DNA from: Bdellovibrio bacteriovorus
Lineage (GTDB): Bacteria; Bdellovibrionota; Bdellovibrionia; Bdellovibrionales; Bdellovibrionaceae
Assembly: GCF_001592745.1 (NCBI RefSeq)
Contig: NZ_LUKD01000001.1
Location: 1,694,848-1,758,847 of the forward strand
Direction: 5' to 3'
Length of the DNA: 64,000 nucleotides
Positions 34,601 to 42,437 of this stretch are shown in pieces. Below the pieces are notes generated by a model. It saw only the letters and a program-made list of their open reading frames with translations, was not told the DNA's origin and searched no databases. Position 1 is the first letter of the stretch. Each line of letters opens with the position of its first letter. The position numbers and the translations under genes are program-made.

Positions 34601-35092
34601 GGCGTGATTCTTAAAATATGAAAGTTTGGGTGCTTGAGAAGGCTCAACGATTTCACGCGAATTTTTATTTTCATGTAGAGCTTCTTGAAGAAACTGCGCT
34701 TGAAGAAAGATGCTAGTAGGAGTCATTTGCGAAAGTGAACGCAGTATATCTTCAGTCTGCGGAGACTGATATTGCCGTGCTATTAAGGGGCGCCATCCAC
34801 TTTCGCTTCCTGATCTTTGTAGATATTGGCGGATTTCTTCCTGATCTGACGGCGAATTTAGTAGAAATTTCTGAATGCGACGAGTTTCTGCCATCGTCAG
34901 TAACACGTTATTAAGATGCTGGAAGTCTTGGGTGAGTTCTTTTGTCTTAGCTACGCGAGCTTGAACCAACTTATCAATGCTAGATTGCATTAAGGCGGCG
35001 GCGCCCACTCGGTATCCGATGCTGCCCGCGATGAGTAAAGTACCCAGAACGAGAGCAGTCGTGAAAAGAAAAAGGCGCGTTCTGTGAGTCAT
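31691..35092 (-). CDS. Hybrid sensor histidine kinase with PAS domains and C-terminal receiver
   Basis: 1133 residues. One helix (about 7-28), a periplasmic Cache-like sensing region of about 360 residues, a second helix (LGLLLIIVISFAAAYWVSL), a HAMP-like linker, then two PAS domains (about 495-745). The HisKA motif FLAHMSHEIRTPMN has His764; the HATPase N, G1 (SDSGVGIP), F and G2 (GGTGLGLAIS) boxes are intact. The C-terminal receiver carries Asp1062 in FMDVQMPELDG. The gene starts 5 bases after the HPt stop. The signal may be supplied through the nearby PhnD-like lipoprotein; this is inference. Confidence 0.93.
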   Translation of the reverse strand: MTHRTRLFLFTTALVLGTLLIAGSIGYRVGAAALMQSSIDKLVQARVAKTKELTQDFQHLNNVLLTMAETRRIQKFLLNSPSDQEEIRQYLQRSGSESGWRPLIARQYQSPQTEDILRSLSQMTPTSIFLQAQFLQEALHENKNSREIVEPSQAPKLSYFKNHAVIHNFILNQMERNHLSDILLIDNLGNIVYTANKRLNFGANLLTGSFANTRLAQVFKWSTEAANATTKFFDFSPLAHFWPENVAFLAAPIYSAGSNKHLGVLVFQIPVQRIDEILSNNRDWKSLGLGSSGEMVAFGPEGLMRNTSRFFFENPNRLIDDLQKRHPSTNEGELILRSQSTAMIVGLSQTQLKEYLEMSELVDESEDYAGHRTLQSVGKVILPGETTWILIAKMGLQDAVAPLKNHLGALFLGLLLIIVISFAAAYWVSLNLFHPLKKLSHALHRLRSHSFEKLSVPRKGEFKGVFESFNEVSEHYNDIKSQKDFLENVFYSLHETFFILEYSAPIETVPSQLTIQASNPAAAEILCVPSASLRGTDLRNWIDMDYSVLDEKIKNSTEDTEITIEGTLKQTSGKETPIEISWSRIKGNVSEKILLIAAGRDISWKKEIAKELKLKEDLLKESQSLSKTGSFRWEIKTGSCIWSEEEYSLLGFEADKVNPTYNLFRSMIIPEDLSLFDNALKNSHESMQPFDVDLRVKKNGTNEMIWVRCRGRTEYDEYGNPVYVYGTTQDITELRRVEQSLIAAKNEALKSSQAKSEFLAHMSHEIRTPMNAIMGMADLLQETKLDDDQKYYVKIFVKAGEVLMALINDILDLSKIEAGEVSIENIPFDLNKLMIDVEDMMKPRALEKALSYSFEISPGISPYVMGDPNKLRQVLINLVGNSLKFTQHGHIRVSVAKNPSKKDTVLFSISDSGVGIPSSKQHLIFQKFTQADSSVTRKYGGTGLGLAISKSLIELMGGKIWFKSREGSGTTFFFTVPYREQVYNPVTQKPLPLQGKELDFTTPKQRDPNKKIKILVADDTEDNRTLFTHYLKNGPYEIIEAENGLEAIDKIKSGQFDIVFMDVQMPELDGYAATDEIRKWENENQKTHTPIIALTAHALSEDRQKSLRAGCDDHIAKPFKKDTLVGVINKYSL

Positions 35093-35097
35093 GAATC

Positions 35098-35403
35098 CTA
35101 CATCGTGACGTAGCGAATTTCGATGTTTAGGAAATGAATTCTCATTCTTTTAACAAGGTCTTTAAGCGGAGTGCTATCGTTGGCTTTTGCAGATTTTTCC
35201 ATCTGCGCAGCTAGCTCGCTCAGTTCGTTGAAACCATAGCCCGCAGCTGCACCCTTAATTTTATGTGCAAGCTGAGCGATCGTCACAAGATCATTCTTTT
35301 CCACCAGCTGTTCGAGTGTCTCGATATCTTTTTTACGATTCTCGACAAACTGTGGGATGAGATCCTGTAGATCGGCATCAATTTCGACAGTTACTTTAGA
35401 CAT
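35098..35403 (-). CDS. HPt phosphotransfer protein
   Basis: 101 residues from the ATG at 35403, nine bases after AGGAG; the ATG at 35409 is too close to that site. The HPt four-helix bundle motif LAHKIKGAAAGYGF carries phosphorylatable His47. It lies 5 bases upstream of the hybrid kinase and completes a His-Asp-His-Asp relay with the receiver gene. The region to the divergent gene (35404-35527) holds both promoters. Confidence 0.9.
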   Translation of the reverse strand: MSKVTVEIDADLQDLIPQFVENRKKDIETLEQLVEKNDLVTIAQLAHKIKGAAAGYGFNELSELAAQMEKSAKANDSTPLKDLVKRMRIHFLNIEIRYVTM

Positions 35404-35527
35404 TTCCATGCACTCCTTATCCCGAAATGAACTCTGCTTTACAATGCATTTTAGTTTAGATTAGTGTTTATTGCATACATTTAATAACGAGAGTAACTTC
35501 AGTAGAAATTCCTCACGGAGAACATTT

Positions 35528-36421
35528 GTGTTGAAGAATATCTTCGTCCTTGCCGTCTCTTTGCTCTTACTTTCTTGCACTGCGCATGAAGAACTGGGCT
35601 CCAAAGATCATCCTGTGCAGTTTGCTCTTGTTCCGGGTCAGGACGCCGTTGTTCTCTCAGAAAATGGGAAACTTTTAGAACGCTGGATTCAACAACAGAC
35701 TGGCATTTACGTTAAGATGCATGTGCCGGTGAATTTTATCGCCGTAGTTGAAGCATTAGGATCCCAACGTGTTGATGTCGCGATCATGAATCCTTTTGGG
35801 TACATATTGGCGCACCAAAAATACAAAGCAGAAGCCTTTTTGATGGGGGTCAACCGGGGACGCTCTGAATATTGGGGGCAAATCATCACGAAGAATCCCA
35901 GAATCCGTTCGCTTGCCGACTTAAATGGAAAAAAATTCGCGTTCGTCGATCCGGCGTCCACTTCGGGTTATGTTTTACCAGCCAAACTGCTTAAAGACGC
36001 AAAGGTTCAATTAGGTGAAATCGTTTTCGCCGGCAAACATGACAGCGTTGTAACCATGGTCTATCAGGGCCGCGTCGACGCGGGTGCTACCTATCACACG
36101 CCGGCTGAAGACGGCGTGCCGCAAGATGCACGACGCCTGGTGATATCACAGTTTCCTGATGTTTATGAAAAAGTGCGCATCTTGGAAAAAACGGGCTCTG
36201 TTCCTAGTGATCCCGTGGTTTTTCGAAAGGATTTCCCAGTAGAGCTACGAAATAAGATAGTTGATGCGATGAAAAGCTTTTCTTCCACCCCTGAAGGGGA
36301 AAAAGCGTTGAAAAATCTTTATCATCTCACAGATTTTAAAGATTGTACGGATAAGGACTACGATCATGTTCGTCAGATTCTTTTAGATATTGGGAAGAAC
36401 GTTCAGGACCTTGTTAAATAA
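35528..36421 (+). CDS. PhnD-like solute-binding lipoprotein (phosphonate/phosphite type)
   Basis: 297 residues from the GTG at 35528, with GGAG seven bases upstream; the frame extends to a TTG at 35471 without such a site. A signal peptide with lipobox LLLSC is followed by a periplasmic binding protein type II fold: ALVPGQDAV at the start, QRVDVAIMNPFGY, FVDPASTSGYVLPAKLL and GRVDAGATYH, all matching PhnD/PtxB-type proteins. No ABC permease or ATPase gene is nearby. It is divergent from the HPt-hybrid kinase-receiver operon, so it may serve as a ligand sensor for that kinase rather than a transporter part. Confidence 0.85.
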   Translation: MLKNIFVLAVSLLLLSCTAHEELGSKDHPVQFALVPGQDAVVLSENGKLLERWIQQQTGIYVKMHVPVNFIAVVEALGSQRVDVAIMNPFGYILAHQKYKAEAFLMGVNRGRSEYWGQIITKNPRIRSLADLNGKKFAFVDPASTSGYVLPAKLLKDAKVQLGEIVFAGKHDSVVTMVYQGRVDAGATYHTPAEDGVPQDARRLVISQFPDVYEKVRILEKTGSVPSDPVVFRKDFPVELRNKIVDAMKSFSSTPEGEKALKNLYHLTDFKDCTDKDYDHVRQILLDIGKNVQDLVK

Positions 36422-36438
36422 AATAATTGGCGTATAAT
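36411..36438 (+). promoter_or_regulatory. Promoter of the rnk leader
   Basis: TTGTTA (36411-36416) and a perfect TATAAT (36433-36438) are 16 bases apart. The -35 lies at the end of the upstream gene. Initiation would be near 36445. Confidence 0.6.
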
Positions 36439-36444
36439 GCTCCC

Positions 36445-36588
36445 ATGCGCCTTTCTTTCAAAAATCTCATTCTTAGATTTTGTTGCAGCAGAAAATTTCT
36501 GCTGATGGCCTCTTAGTCCCTTTTTTATTCCGCTCTCATTTTTAAAAATCAATTTTCTAATAAACTCTTACCTTTTTTAGGAGGAAGC
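36445..36588 (+). other. Leader region of rnk with a perfect hairpin and short ORF
   Basis: The predicted transcript start coincides with an ATG at 36445 that opens a 23-codon frame ending at 36516 (MRLSFKNLILRFCCSRKFLL...). CAGCAGAAA (36486-36494) and TTTCTGCTG (36496-36504) form a perfect dyad within it, and a T6 run follows at 36521-36526. This is attenuator-like, but the T-run is 17 bases from the stem. rnk starts at 36589 with AGGAGG. Confidence 0.35.
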
Positions 36589-36993
36589 ATGAGCACACAA
36601 CCTCGCATATTTATCACTGATCAAGATCATCACCGTTTGATGGCTTTGCTATCGCAGGTGGAGGGTCCTTGGGCCGAAGCTTTAGAAGAAGAACTTGGGC
36701 GTGCGCATGTTATTGCGCAGACAGAAATTCCTCGCAATGTTGTGACGATGAATTCGCGCGTTAAATTTTTAGACGAAGCCACAGGTCAAGAAAGCGAAAT
36801 GACACTGGTTTATCCTCAAGATGCAAAGCTTGAAGAGGGGCGTATTTCTATTTTGGCCCCGGTAGGTATGGCGCTATTGGGATTGACCGAAGGCCAATCC
36901 ATCGACTGGAAAATGCCCAATGGTTTGGTAAAAAAACTTTCGGTACGTCGAGTGGAATTTCAGCCGGAAGCCGAAGGCCGTTGGGATCTTTAA
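36589..36993 (+). CDS. rnk: Nucleoside diphosphate kinase regulator Rnk (GreA/B-like C-terminal fold)
   Basis: 134 residues, the usual Rnk length. An N-terminal helical segment (DQDHHRLMALL) is followed by the domain shared with GreA/GreB C-termini: EIPRNVVTMNSRVKF, EMTLVYPQDA, ILAPVGMALLGL and W(K)MPNG. These match E. coli Rnk closely. Rnk binds RNA polymerase near the secondary channel; its effect on nucleoside diphosphate kinase is historical. AGGAGG precedes the ATG. The stop overlaps the opposite gene's stop by 4 bases (TTAA). Confidence 0.93.
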   Translation: MSTQPRIFITDQDHHRLMALLSQVEGPWAEALEEELGRAHVIAQTEIPRNVVTMNSRVKFLDEATGQESEMTLVYPQDAKLEEGRISILAPVGMALLGLTEGQSIDWKMPNGLVKKLSVRRVEFQPEAEGRWDL

Positions 36994-37370
36994 TTGCGCA
37001 GTTCCACGCAGATTAATTTTTGTTTTTCAGAATTCTTCACGTAGTTGGCGCGAAACTCTTTGTTGCCCTGAGAGTAAAGCAGTTGCGCGTCGACTCTTAA
37101 ATTTGCTGAATTCCAAAGCTGTACGTAGCTTTGATTATCTAACAGCGGGATTTGATACACTTTGGTGGGTGTGCTCTCGACGACTATAAAATTTTGAATT
37201 AGGTCGACCTTTCCCAACTCCATATTTTCGTGTTCATCAAAATACTTTTTCATTCTCACTGAAGAAAATCCGTGCGGATCATTCTCAAAGCGACACGTGT
37301 ACACAGAGCTTTCTTGAGCTTGTGCAAATGATGTCAGAAGAAGGATGACGAAAAGGACCTTGCGGTTCAT
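36990..37370 (-). CDS. Small secreted protein, unknown function
   Basis: 126 residues. A signal peptide MNRKVLFVILLLTSFAQAQ ends at AQA. The mature protein has two Cys, at the start (VYTC) and end (LICVE), which could pair. No known family. It shares a 4-base stop overlap with rnk. Confidence 0.7.
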   Translation of the reverse strand: MNRKVLFVILLLTSFAQAQESSVYTCRFENDPHGFSSVRMKKYFDEHENMELGKVDLIQNFIVVESTPTKVYQIPLLDNQSYVQLWNSANLRVDAQLLYSQGNKEFRANYVKNSEKQKLICVELRN

Positions 37371-37476
37371 ATTTTACTTATCGCCAAGACATGGAAGGAC
37401 TTAACGAGGTATCTCTGGCCATTGGCCTAGAATTGACGTAAGTTTCTGTGCACCCGAATTTCTGGGGAGGTTGAAT

Positions 37477-38460
37477 ATGCGCGTAATCGATATGACGGCT
37501 CCTGGTGGACCCGAAGTACTTCAGATGGCTGAAAGACCTCAGCCTCAAGTTCATCCTTATGAAGTTTTGATTGAAGTCGCCGCAGCGGGTGTGAATCGAC
37601 CTGACTGTGCACAACGCCAAGGAAGTTATCCTCCGCCTCCTGGCGCATCAGATATTTTAGGATTGGAAGTCGCGGGCACAGTTGTAGCCTGCGGAGAAAA
37701 AGTTTCGCGCTGGAAAATTGGCGACAAAGTCTGCGCATTAATTTCAGGCGGCGGTTATGCCGAATATGTGGCCGCGCCAGAAGGACAGTGTCTTCCTGTT
37801 CCTCATTCCTTAGACATGATTCAAGCAGCCGCTTTACCAGAAACTTTCTTTACCGTGTGGACGAATGTCTTTGAAAGTGGACATCTAAAAAAGGGTGAAC
37901 GTATTTTAATTCACGGGGGATCGGGTGGCATTGGCACTACAGCAATTCAATTGGCGCGAGAATTCGGGGCCGAGGTTTTTACTACGGCAGGAAAGAAAGA
38001 GTCCGTAAAGGCTTTGCGTGATATAGGTGCCAAGCACGTCATTCTCTATAAGAACGAAGATTTTGTGAAGGTGATTAAACAAGAGACTCAAGAAAAAGGC
38101 GTTGACGTTATTTTAGACATGGTCGGTGGCGACTATTTTATTCGCAACGTAGAGGCTTTGGCCTATCTGGGACGTTTAGTGCAAATCGCAACTTTGCACG
38201 GCACGAAAGCAGAAATTGATCTTCGCAAGGTTATGATGAAACGTCTGACTATCACGGGGTCCACGTTACGTGCGCGCTCCGTCGAAGAAAAAACCCGTAT
38301 TGCACAGGCTTTAGAAAAAAATGTGTGGCCTTTACTGAATGCGGGAAAATTAAAGCCCGTGATTTTTAAAACCTTCTCTTTAAATGAAGCGCGTGAGGCG
38401 CATGAACTTATGGAGTCTTCGGCTCACACGGGTAAAATTGTTCTTGTTGTTAAAAACTAG
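37477..38460 (+). CDS. Zinc-independent NAD(P)H:quinone oxidoreductase (MDR family, QOR/PIG3 type)
   Basis: 327 residues from the ATG at 37477, with GGGGAGG six bases upstream. Medium-chain dehydrogenase fold without the structural or catalytic zinc Cys clusters. GVNRPDCAQRQGSYPPPPGASDILGLEVAG and the Rossmann motif IHGGSGGIGTTAIQLAREFGA identify the quinone oxidoreductase/PIG3 branch. It reduces quinones or enoyl/carbonyl groups with NADPH. Its 3' end shares CTAG with the convergent regulator gene. Confidence 0.92.
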   Translation: MRVIDMTAPGGPEVLQMAERPQPQVHPYEVLIEVAAAGVNRPDCAQRQGSYPPPPGASDILGLEVAGTVVACGEKVSRWKIGDKVCALISGGGYAEYVAAPEGQCLPVPHSLDMIQAAALPETFFTVWTNVFESGHLKKGERILIHGGSGGIGTTAIQLAREFGAEVFTTAGKKESVKALRDIGAKHVILYKNEDFVKVIKQETQEKGVDVILDMVGGDYFIRNVEALAYLGRLVQIATLHGTKAEIDLRKVMMKRLTITGSTLRARSVEEKTRIAQALEKNVWPLLNAGKLKPVIFKTFSLNEAREAHELMESSAHTGKIVLVVKN

Positions 38461-39176
38461 GTGTCTAAGACTCCTTGGGCCACCGTCGCGACAAGCGCCG
38501 TAAAGTTGTGCATTTGTTTTTTTGAAAGTGTCAGCTCTTCATTTTCAGAATTTTGCACGGCTTCATCAAGCACCTTGGTTAACCCCTGTTGCAATCGGGC
38601 GTAGGACTCTTCCGAAAGCTTCATGCTGACCAGACGATGTAAAGCTCCTTTCTTCTTTTCTAAAGCTCTTTGCAACGTCAGTTCAGACCATTCTTGATTT
38701 AAAATTTTGACGAGCTTTGTTTCTTCATTCCATTTGAACTTTCCAACATGTCGGGGAGTGTAGGTCCCGCGCTTTAACGAGAGAAGTTCCAAGTTAACAA
38801 GCTTATCCAATATTTTTTTTAGTTCGGTCTTAGAGAGCTTTTGAAGTCCTTCAATTTCACTTAAGTCGCGGCCTTCGACAGTAAGACGCCAATAGACAGC
38901 TAGCAAGGACCGTTGTTTCAATAAAGCCTCTTCCTGCTGCTTTGATAAAGTGACTTCCGCTATAAAACTCTTTTCCGACAAAGAGAAAAGCTGTCCAGGT
39001 AAAATCCCTAAAGCATCACAAATTTGCAGGATGCGCCGGAAGGAAATGTCTTTCGCGTTGAGCATTTTCTTTACGCCTGATTCGGTCATTTTCAAATGCG
39101 CGGCAAGTTCGCTGTAGGTCACTTCACGGGTGCGAAGGACTTTTTTAATCGTTTCCAAATATCGAGAGTGCTCCAT
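38457..39176 (-). CDS. XRE-family transcriptional regulator
   Basis: 239 residues. The N-terminal helix-turn-helix (TYSELAAHLKMTESGVKKMLNAKDISFRRILQICDALGI) is Xre-type. The central part (LSEIEGLQKLSKTELKKILDKLVNLELL) resembles a winged or marR-like segment, and the C-terminus is helical. AGGAG lies four bases before the ATG. It is divergent from a peptidase gene, with a 39-base dyad in between; autoregulation is likely by analogy. Ligand unknown. Confidence 0.85.
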   Translation of the reverse strand: MEHSRYLETIKKVLRTREVTYSELAAHLKMTESGVKKMLNAKDISFRRILQICDALGILPGQLFSLSEKSFIAEVTLSKQQEEALLKQRSLLAVYWRLTVEGRDLSEIEGLQKLSKTELKKILDKLVNLELLSLKRGTYTPRHVGKFKWNEETKLVKILNQEWSELTLQRALEKKKGALHRLVSMKLSEESYARLQQGLTKVLDEAVQNSENEELTLSKKQMHNFTALVATVAQGVLDT

Positions 39177-39189
39177 AAGTCTCCTGATG

Positions 39190-39228
39190 TCTTCTTAATA
39201 GTACCCAAATCGGGAACTTTTAAGAAGA
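39190..39228. promoter_or_regulatory. 39-base dyad, candidate operator between XRE regulator and Xaa-Pro peptidase
   Basis: The 17-base arms 39190-39206 and 39212-39228 (left arm starts TCTTCTTAA, ends CCC) match their inverted repeat at 15 of 17 positions, with a 5-base centre. A second, smaller dyad AGTATC...GATACT lies at 39242-39260, just before the peptidase ATG at 39268, which has no clear ribosome binding site. Position suggests operator sites for the adjacent regulator. Confidence 0.55.
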
Positions 39229-39267
39229 ATATTTAGATAAAAGTATCTTAAGTCGATACTCTTAGAT

Positions 39268-40521
39268 ATGGAAAAGTCATTAAAGTATTCTTACCGCCGT
39301 CAAAATTTAGGAAATAAGTTTTCTCGAACTCTGTTTGTCATTCCATCCGGGGACCTTCGTATGCGATCGCATTCGGTGGCATACAGGTTCAAAGCCGCGT
39401 CTGACTTTTTATATCTTTGCGGAGTCGAAGTCTCTGAAGCGTATCTGGTTGTCGCTGGCCAGAAATCTTATTTTCTTTCTGATCACATCAGTCAAGAGGT
39501 GGCCCTGTGGGAAGACGTAAATACATTGATGGAGGAAGACCGTGAAAAACTTCGTGGAATTGAATTTGCTTCAATAAGCCAGTTGCAAAACATTCTGCAA
39601 GATCATTTAGGCAATTACGACCGCCTGGCATTTCCTATCGGCAGAAGCGAGTTGTTAGACCGTCTTTTGCTAGAGCAGGTTTCATTTCAGAATCGACGTC
39701 GATCTCGTTATACGAATATTCCATTGGCACTATGCGATTCCAGAACTTTAGTGGGAGCGCTTCGCCACACCAAAGATCAAGACGAGATTCGGTTGATGCG
39801 AACGGCGGCGCAAAAAAGCTCTGCCGTCTATCAAGAGCTATTTAAAACACGTCTTGCGGGACTTACGGAAAAGGACGTAGCGGCTTTTCTAGAGTCTGAA
39901 TTTATGAAACAAGGAATGCACTGGACCGCATATGAAACCATCGTTGGAAGTGGCGAGCGGGGAACGACGTTGCATGCTCGCGCGACAGAACGAATCTTAC
40001 GAGCGGGGGAAGCCGTGCTGATCGATGCTGCCGGGGAATTTCAGGGTTATTGCGCAGACATCACACGCGTATTGCCAATTGAAAAATCTTTTAGCAAAGA
40101 ACAAAGGACTATCTACCAGATTGTGCTTAACGCGCAAAAAGAGGTCCTCAAAAAAGTTCGCGCTGGAGAAACTTTAAGTTCCCTTCATGAGACAGCTCAG
40201 CAGTATTTAGTTGAAGGTCTTAATAAAGAAGGAATTAAAGGTGACATCACCCAACTGATGCCACACAGCACTTCACATTGGATAGGCATGGATGTTCATG
40301 ATCCTTCTGCTTATGTTGATGAGTCAGGAAATGCTGTAAAGCTGACAGAGGGCATGAGCTTTACAGTCGAGCCAGGTCTGTACTTCCGTGAAAGAAGTTC
40401 CGCCTATTGCGGAATTGGCGTGCGAATCGAAGATGATGTGGTTGTTACAGCTGAGGGCTGTGAGGTTCTCTCTTCCGCCTCAAAAGAAGTGGATGAAATT
40501 GAATCCTTAAGGCCGAGCTAA
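39268..40521 (+). CDS. Xaa-Pro aminopeptidase (M24B, PepP type)
   Basis: 417 residues. An N-terminal AMP_N domain (RMRSHSVAYRFKAASDFLYLCG) is followed by a pita-bread catalytic domain. Dimetal ligands seen: Asp in LIDAAGEF, Asp in CADITRVLP, His in HSTSHWIGMDVHD, Glu in TVEPGLYF and Glu in RIEDDVVV, all intact. The enzyme releases an N-terminal residue before proline using two Mn or similar ions. No signal peptide. Its gene is divergent from the XRE regulator and its 3' end shares CTAA with rsmG. A leaderless or poorly initiated start is suggested by the missing ribosome binding site. Confidence 0.92.
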   Translation: MEKSLKYSYRRQNLGNKFSRTLFVIPSGDLRMRSHSVAYRFKAASDFLYLCGVEVSEAYLVVAGQKSYFLSDHISQEVALWEDVNTLMEEDREKLRGIEFASISQLQNILQDHLGNYDRLAFPIGRSELLDRLLLEQVSFQNRRRSRYTNIPLALCDSRTLVGALRHTKDQDEIRLMRTAAQKSSAVYQELFKTRLAGLTEKDVAAFLESEFMKQGMHWTAYETIVGSGERGTTLHARATERILRAGEAVLIDAAGEFQGYCADITRVLPIEKSFSKEQRTIYQIVLNAQKEVLKKVRAGETLSSLHETAQQYLVEGLNKEGIKGDITQLMPHSTSHWIGMDVHDPSAYVDESGNAVKLTEGMSFTVEPGLYFRERSSAYCGIGVRIEDDVVVTAEGCEVLSSASKEVDEIESLRPS

Positions 40522-41129
40522 AGTTGAACTAAGTTTCTTTCGACTTCCAAAACCGGCGAGGTTAAAGGCGTGATCGTGGCTTTGGCATTTTTAAATTTTT
40601 TCAGTGCTAAAGCCATTTCTTCGTCAATCTTTTCACGGCGGGCCTTAAGCAAAAAGTATCTTCCTTGCTTGTTGAAATAAGTGCGGCTGACATCGAGGAT
40701 TACGTCGATGGGTTTAAAGCCACGAGCTGTCACCATTTCGATGGCGGCTAAGTCTTTGGGGATTTCTCCGTGGATTTCTAGATTTGGAGCGATACTTTTG
40801 CACTTGGCCAAAAATTCCTGCTTCTTCGGACTTTTTTCGTAAAGGTGATAGCGCATCTGTGGAAACTGGATCGCGTAGATAACAGCCGGAAGCCCACCGC
40901 CAGATCCAAAGTCAGCGGCCGCTTTTAAATTTGCAGGAAAGTACTTCAAAGGAAGAAGGCAATCGATGATGTGATTGTCGATCAGCTCTTCAAAAGTCAT
41001 TTTACGGCTGATTAAGTTCAGCTCTTCGTTGGAAGACCATAAAAGGTCAATATAAGCCTTTAATAAAGGCAATGCCTCTTCACGAAAACCGAGCTGTAAG
41101 ATGATGGGGATTCTGGACTCAAAGTACAT
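40518..41129 (-). CDS. rsmG: 16S rRNA m7G527 methyltransferase RsmG
   Basis: 203 residues from the ATG at 41129; a TTG at 41138 gives three more. SAM-binding motif I is ADFGSGGGLPAVIYA, followed by YEKSPKKQEFLAKC and VTARGFKPID as in GidB/RsmG. It adds a methyl group at N7 of G527 of 16S rRNA, affecting streptomycin sensitivity. In many bacteria rsmG is next to mnmG or parA; here it is a single gene convergent to the peptidase. Confidence 0.9.
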   Translation of the reverse strand: MYFESRIPIILQLGFREEALPLLKAYIDLLWSSNEELNLISRKMTFEELIDNHIIDCLLPLKYFPANLKAAADFGSGGGLPAVIYAIQFPQMRYHLYEKSPKKQEFLAKCKSIAPNLEIHGEIPKDLAAIEMVTARGFKPIDVILDVSRTYFNKQGRYFLLKARREKIDEEMALALKKFKNAKATITPLTSPVLEVERNLVQL

Positions 41130-41171
41130 AGTCCCCAAGTTAGCGCAAAAAAAATAGAAAGGCGAATTCTT

Positions 41172-42404
41172 TTAATGTGTCACAAAGCCGGGATCATCAG
41201 TGACCTCGACCTTGCTGATAATGCGTCGACTGCCTAAGACGAAAATAAGCAGTGAAAGGAAAGCCGTGCCTGCAAATATCAAAGAAATCGGAAAAAGTTC
41301 CTGAGCCTTAAAGACTCCAACAAAAACGGATGCCAAAGAGCCTACCGTCATTTGCAAAAATCCCAAGAGGGCCGCAGCACTGCCCGCATTTTTACTAAAC
41401 GGCGCTAGCGCAAGTGCCGCCGCATTCGGGTTGGCAAGCCCCACTGACGAAAGATAAAGAAACAGCATCGTGATCGTCGAGGCGAGTCCCAACCAACCAT
41501 TTCCGGCTCCAATCGGGAAAAGAAAACCCATGACTGCCAAAAATGAAAGGGCAGAAAAAAGAATTTTTTCATTCGAATAAACGCGTGAAAGAGGAATATT
41601 GAATTGGCTCGCACCGATAAATCCCACCGCTAAAAATCCGAAGACCCATCCGTAAGCTTGTTCGCTGACTTTAAAAACCTCCATGAAGATTGTCGGAGAA
41701 GCGGCCAAATAAACGAAAAGCCCGGCGAAGGCGACTGAACCCGCAACGGCATAAGTGAAAAACTGGGGATCCCTAATAATGGAAATATAATTTAGAAGAA
41801 TTTGTCCAGGATGCAAAGAGTGTGAGGTGTCAGCGGCCCGTCCTTCCGGAAGCAGAAACACCGTCACAAGGAATAGAGCGATACTAAGAACGGCCAAGGC
41901 AATAAAGATCGACTGCCAGCCAAACGCGACAGATAGAAATCCACCTGTCGTCGGTGCAAGCAACGGCGAGACTCCAAGGATTAACACCAGCAAAGAAAAA
42001 ATCTTTGAACTTTCTTTCGGAGAAAAGAAGTCGCGCACCATCGCCATGGCCGCCACATTTGCAGCACAACCTCCGAAGGCTTGGACGAAGCGGAAAAATA
42101 CGAAGGACTCCATCGACTTCGACATGAAACATCCGATCGTCGCAAAGATGTAAATCAAGAGTCCCATGTACAAAGGTTTTTTTCTGCCGAAGCGATCTAG
42201 CAAAGGACCGTAAAGAAGTTGCCCCACGGCTAAACCAATAAAGTAACTTGATAATGATAGCGACATTGCGGATACGTTCGTCGAAAAGAATTCGGCCATC
42301 TTAGGAAACGCGGGAAGATACATGTCGATGGAAAAAGGGCTTAATGCCGTAAGGGCACCAAGAATCAGAATCAATGAGAGAGAGCTGCGCTTTTCGTTTT
42401 TCAA
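41172..42404 (-). CDS. Bcr/CflA-family multidrug efflux MFS transporter
   Basis: 410 residues from a TTG start (AAGGA upstream). Twelve predicted helices. The N-terminal motif SPFSIDMYLPAFPKMAEFF and the MFS motif A GPLLDRFGRKKPLY are typical of the Bcr/CflA drug:H+ antiporters. A perfect 9-base-arm dyad lies 34 bases upstream, so its expression is probably controlled; no regulator gene is next to it. Drug range cannot be told from sequence. Confidence 0.9.
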   Translation of the reverse strand: MKNEKRSSLSLILILGALTALSPFSIDMYLPAFPKMAEFFSTNVSAMSLSLSSYFIGLAVGQLLYGPLLDRFGRKKPLYMGLLIYIFATIGCFMSKSMESFVFFRFVQAFGGCAANVAAMAMVRDFFSPKESSKIFSLLVLILGVSPLLAPTTGGFLSVAFGWQSIFIALAVLSIALFLVTVFLLPEGRAADTSHSLHPGQILLNYISIIRDPQFFTYAVAGSVAFAGLFVYLAASPTIFMEVFKVSEQAYGWVFGFLAVGFIGASQFNIPLSRVYSNEKILFSALSFLAVMGFLFPIGAGNGWLGLASTITMLFLYLSSVGLANPNAAALALAPFSKNAGSAAALLGFLQMTVGSLASVFVGVFKAQELFPISLIFAGTAFLSLLIFVLGSRRIISKVEVTDDPGFVTH

Positions 42405-42437
42405 GAGGGTAATTCCTTAGGTCTAGAGCGGACAAGA

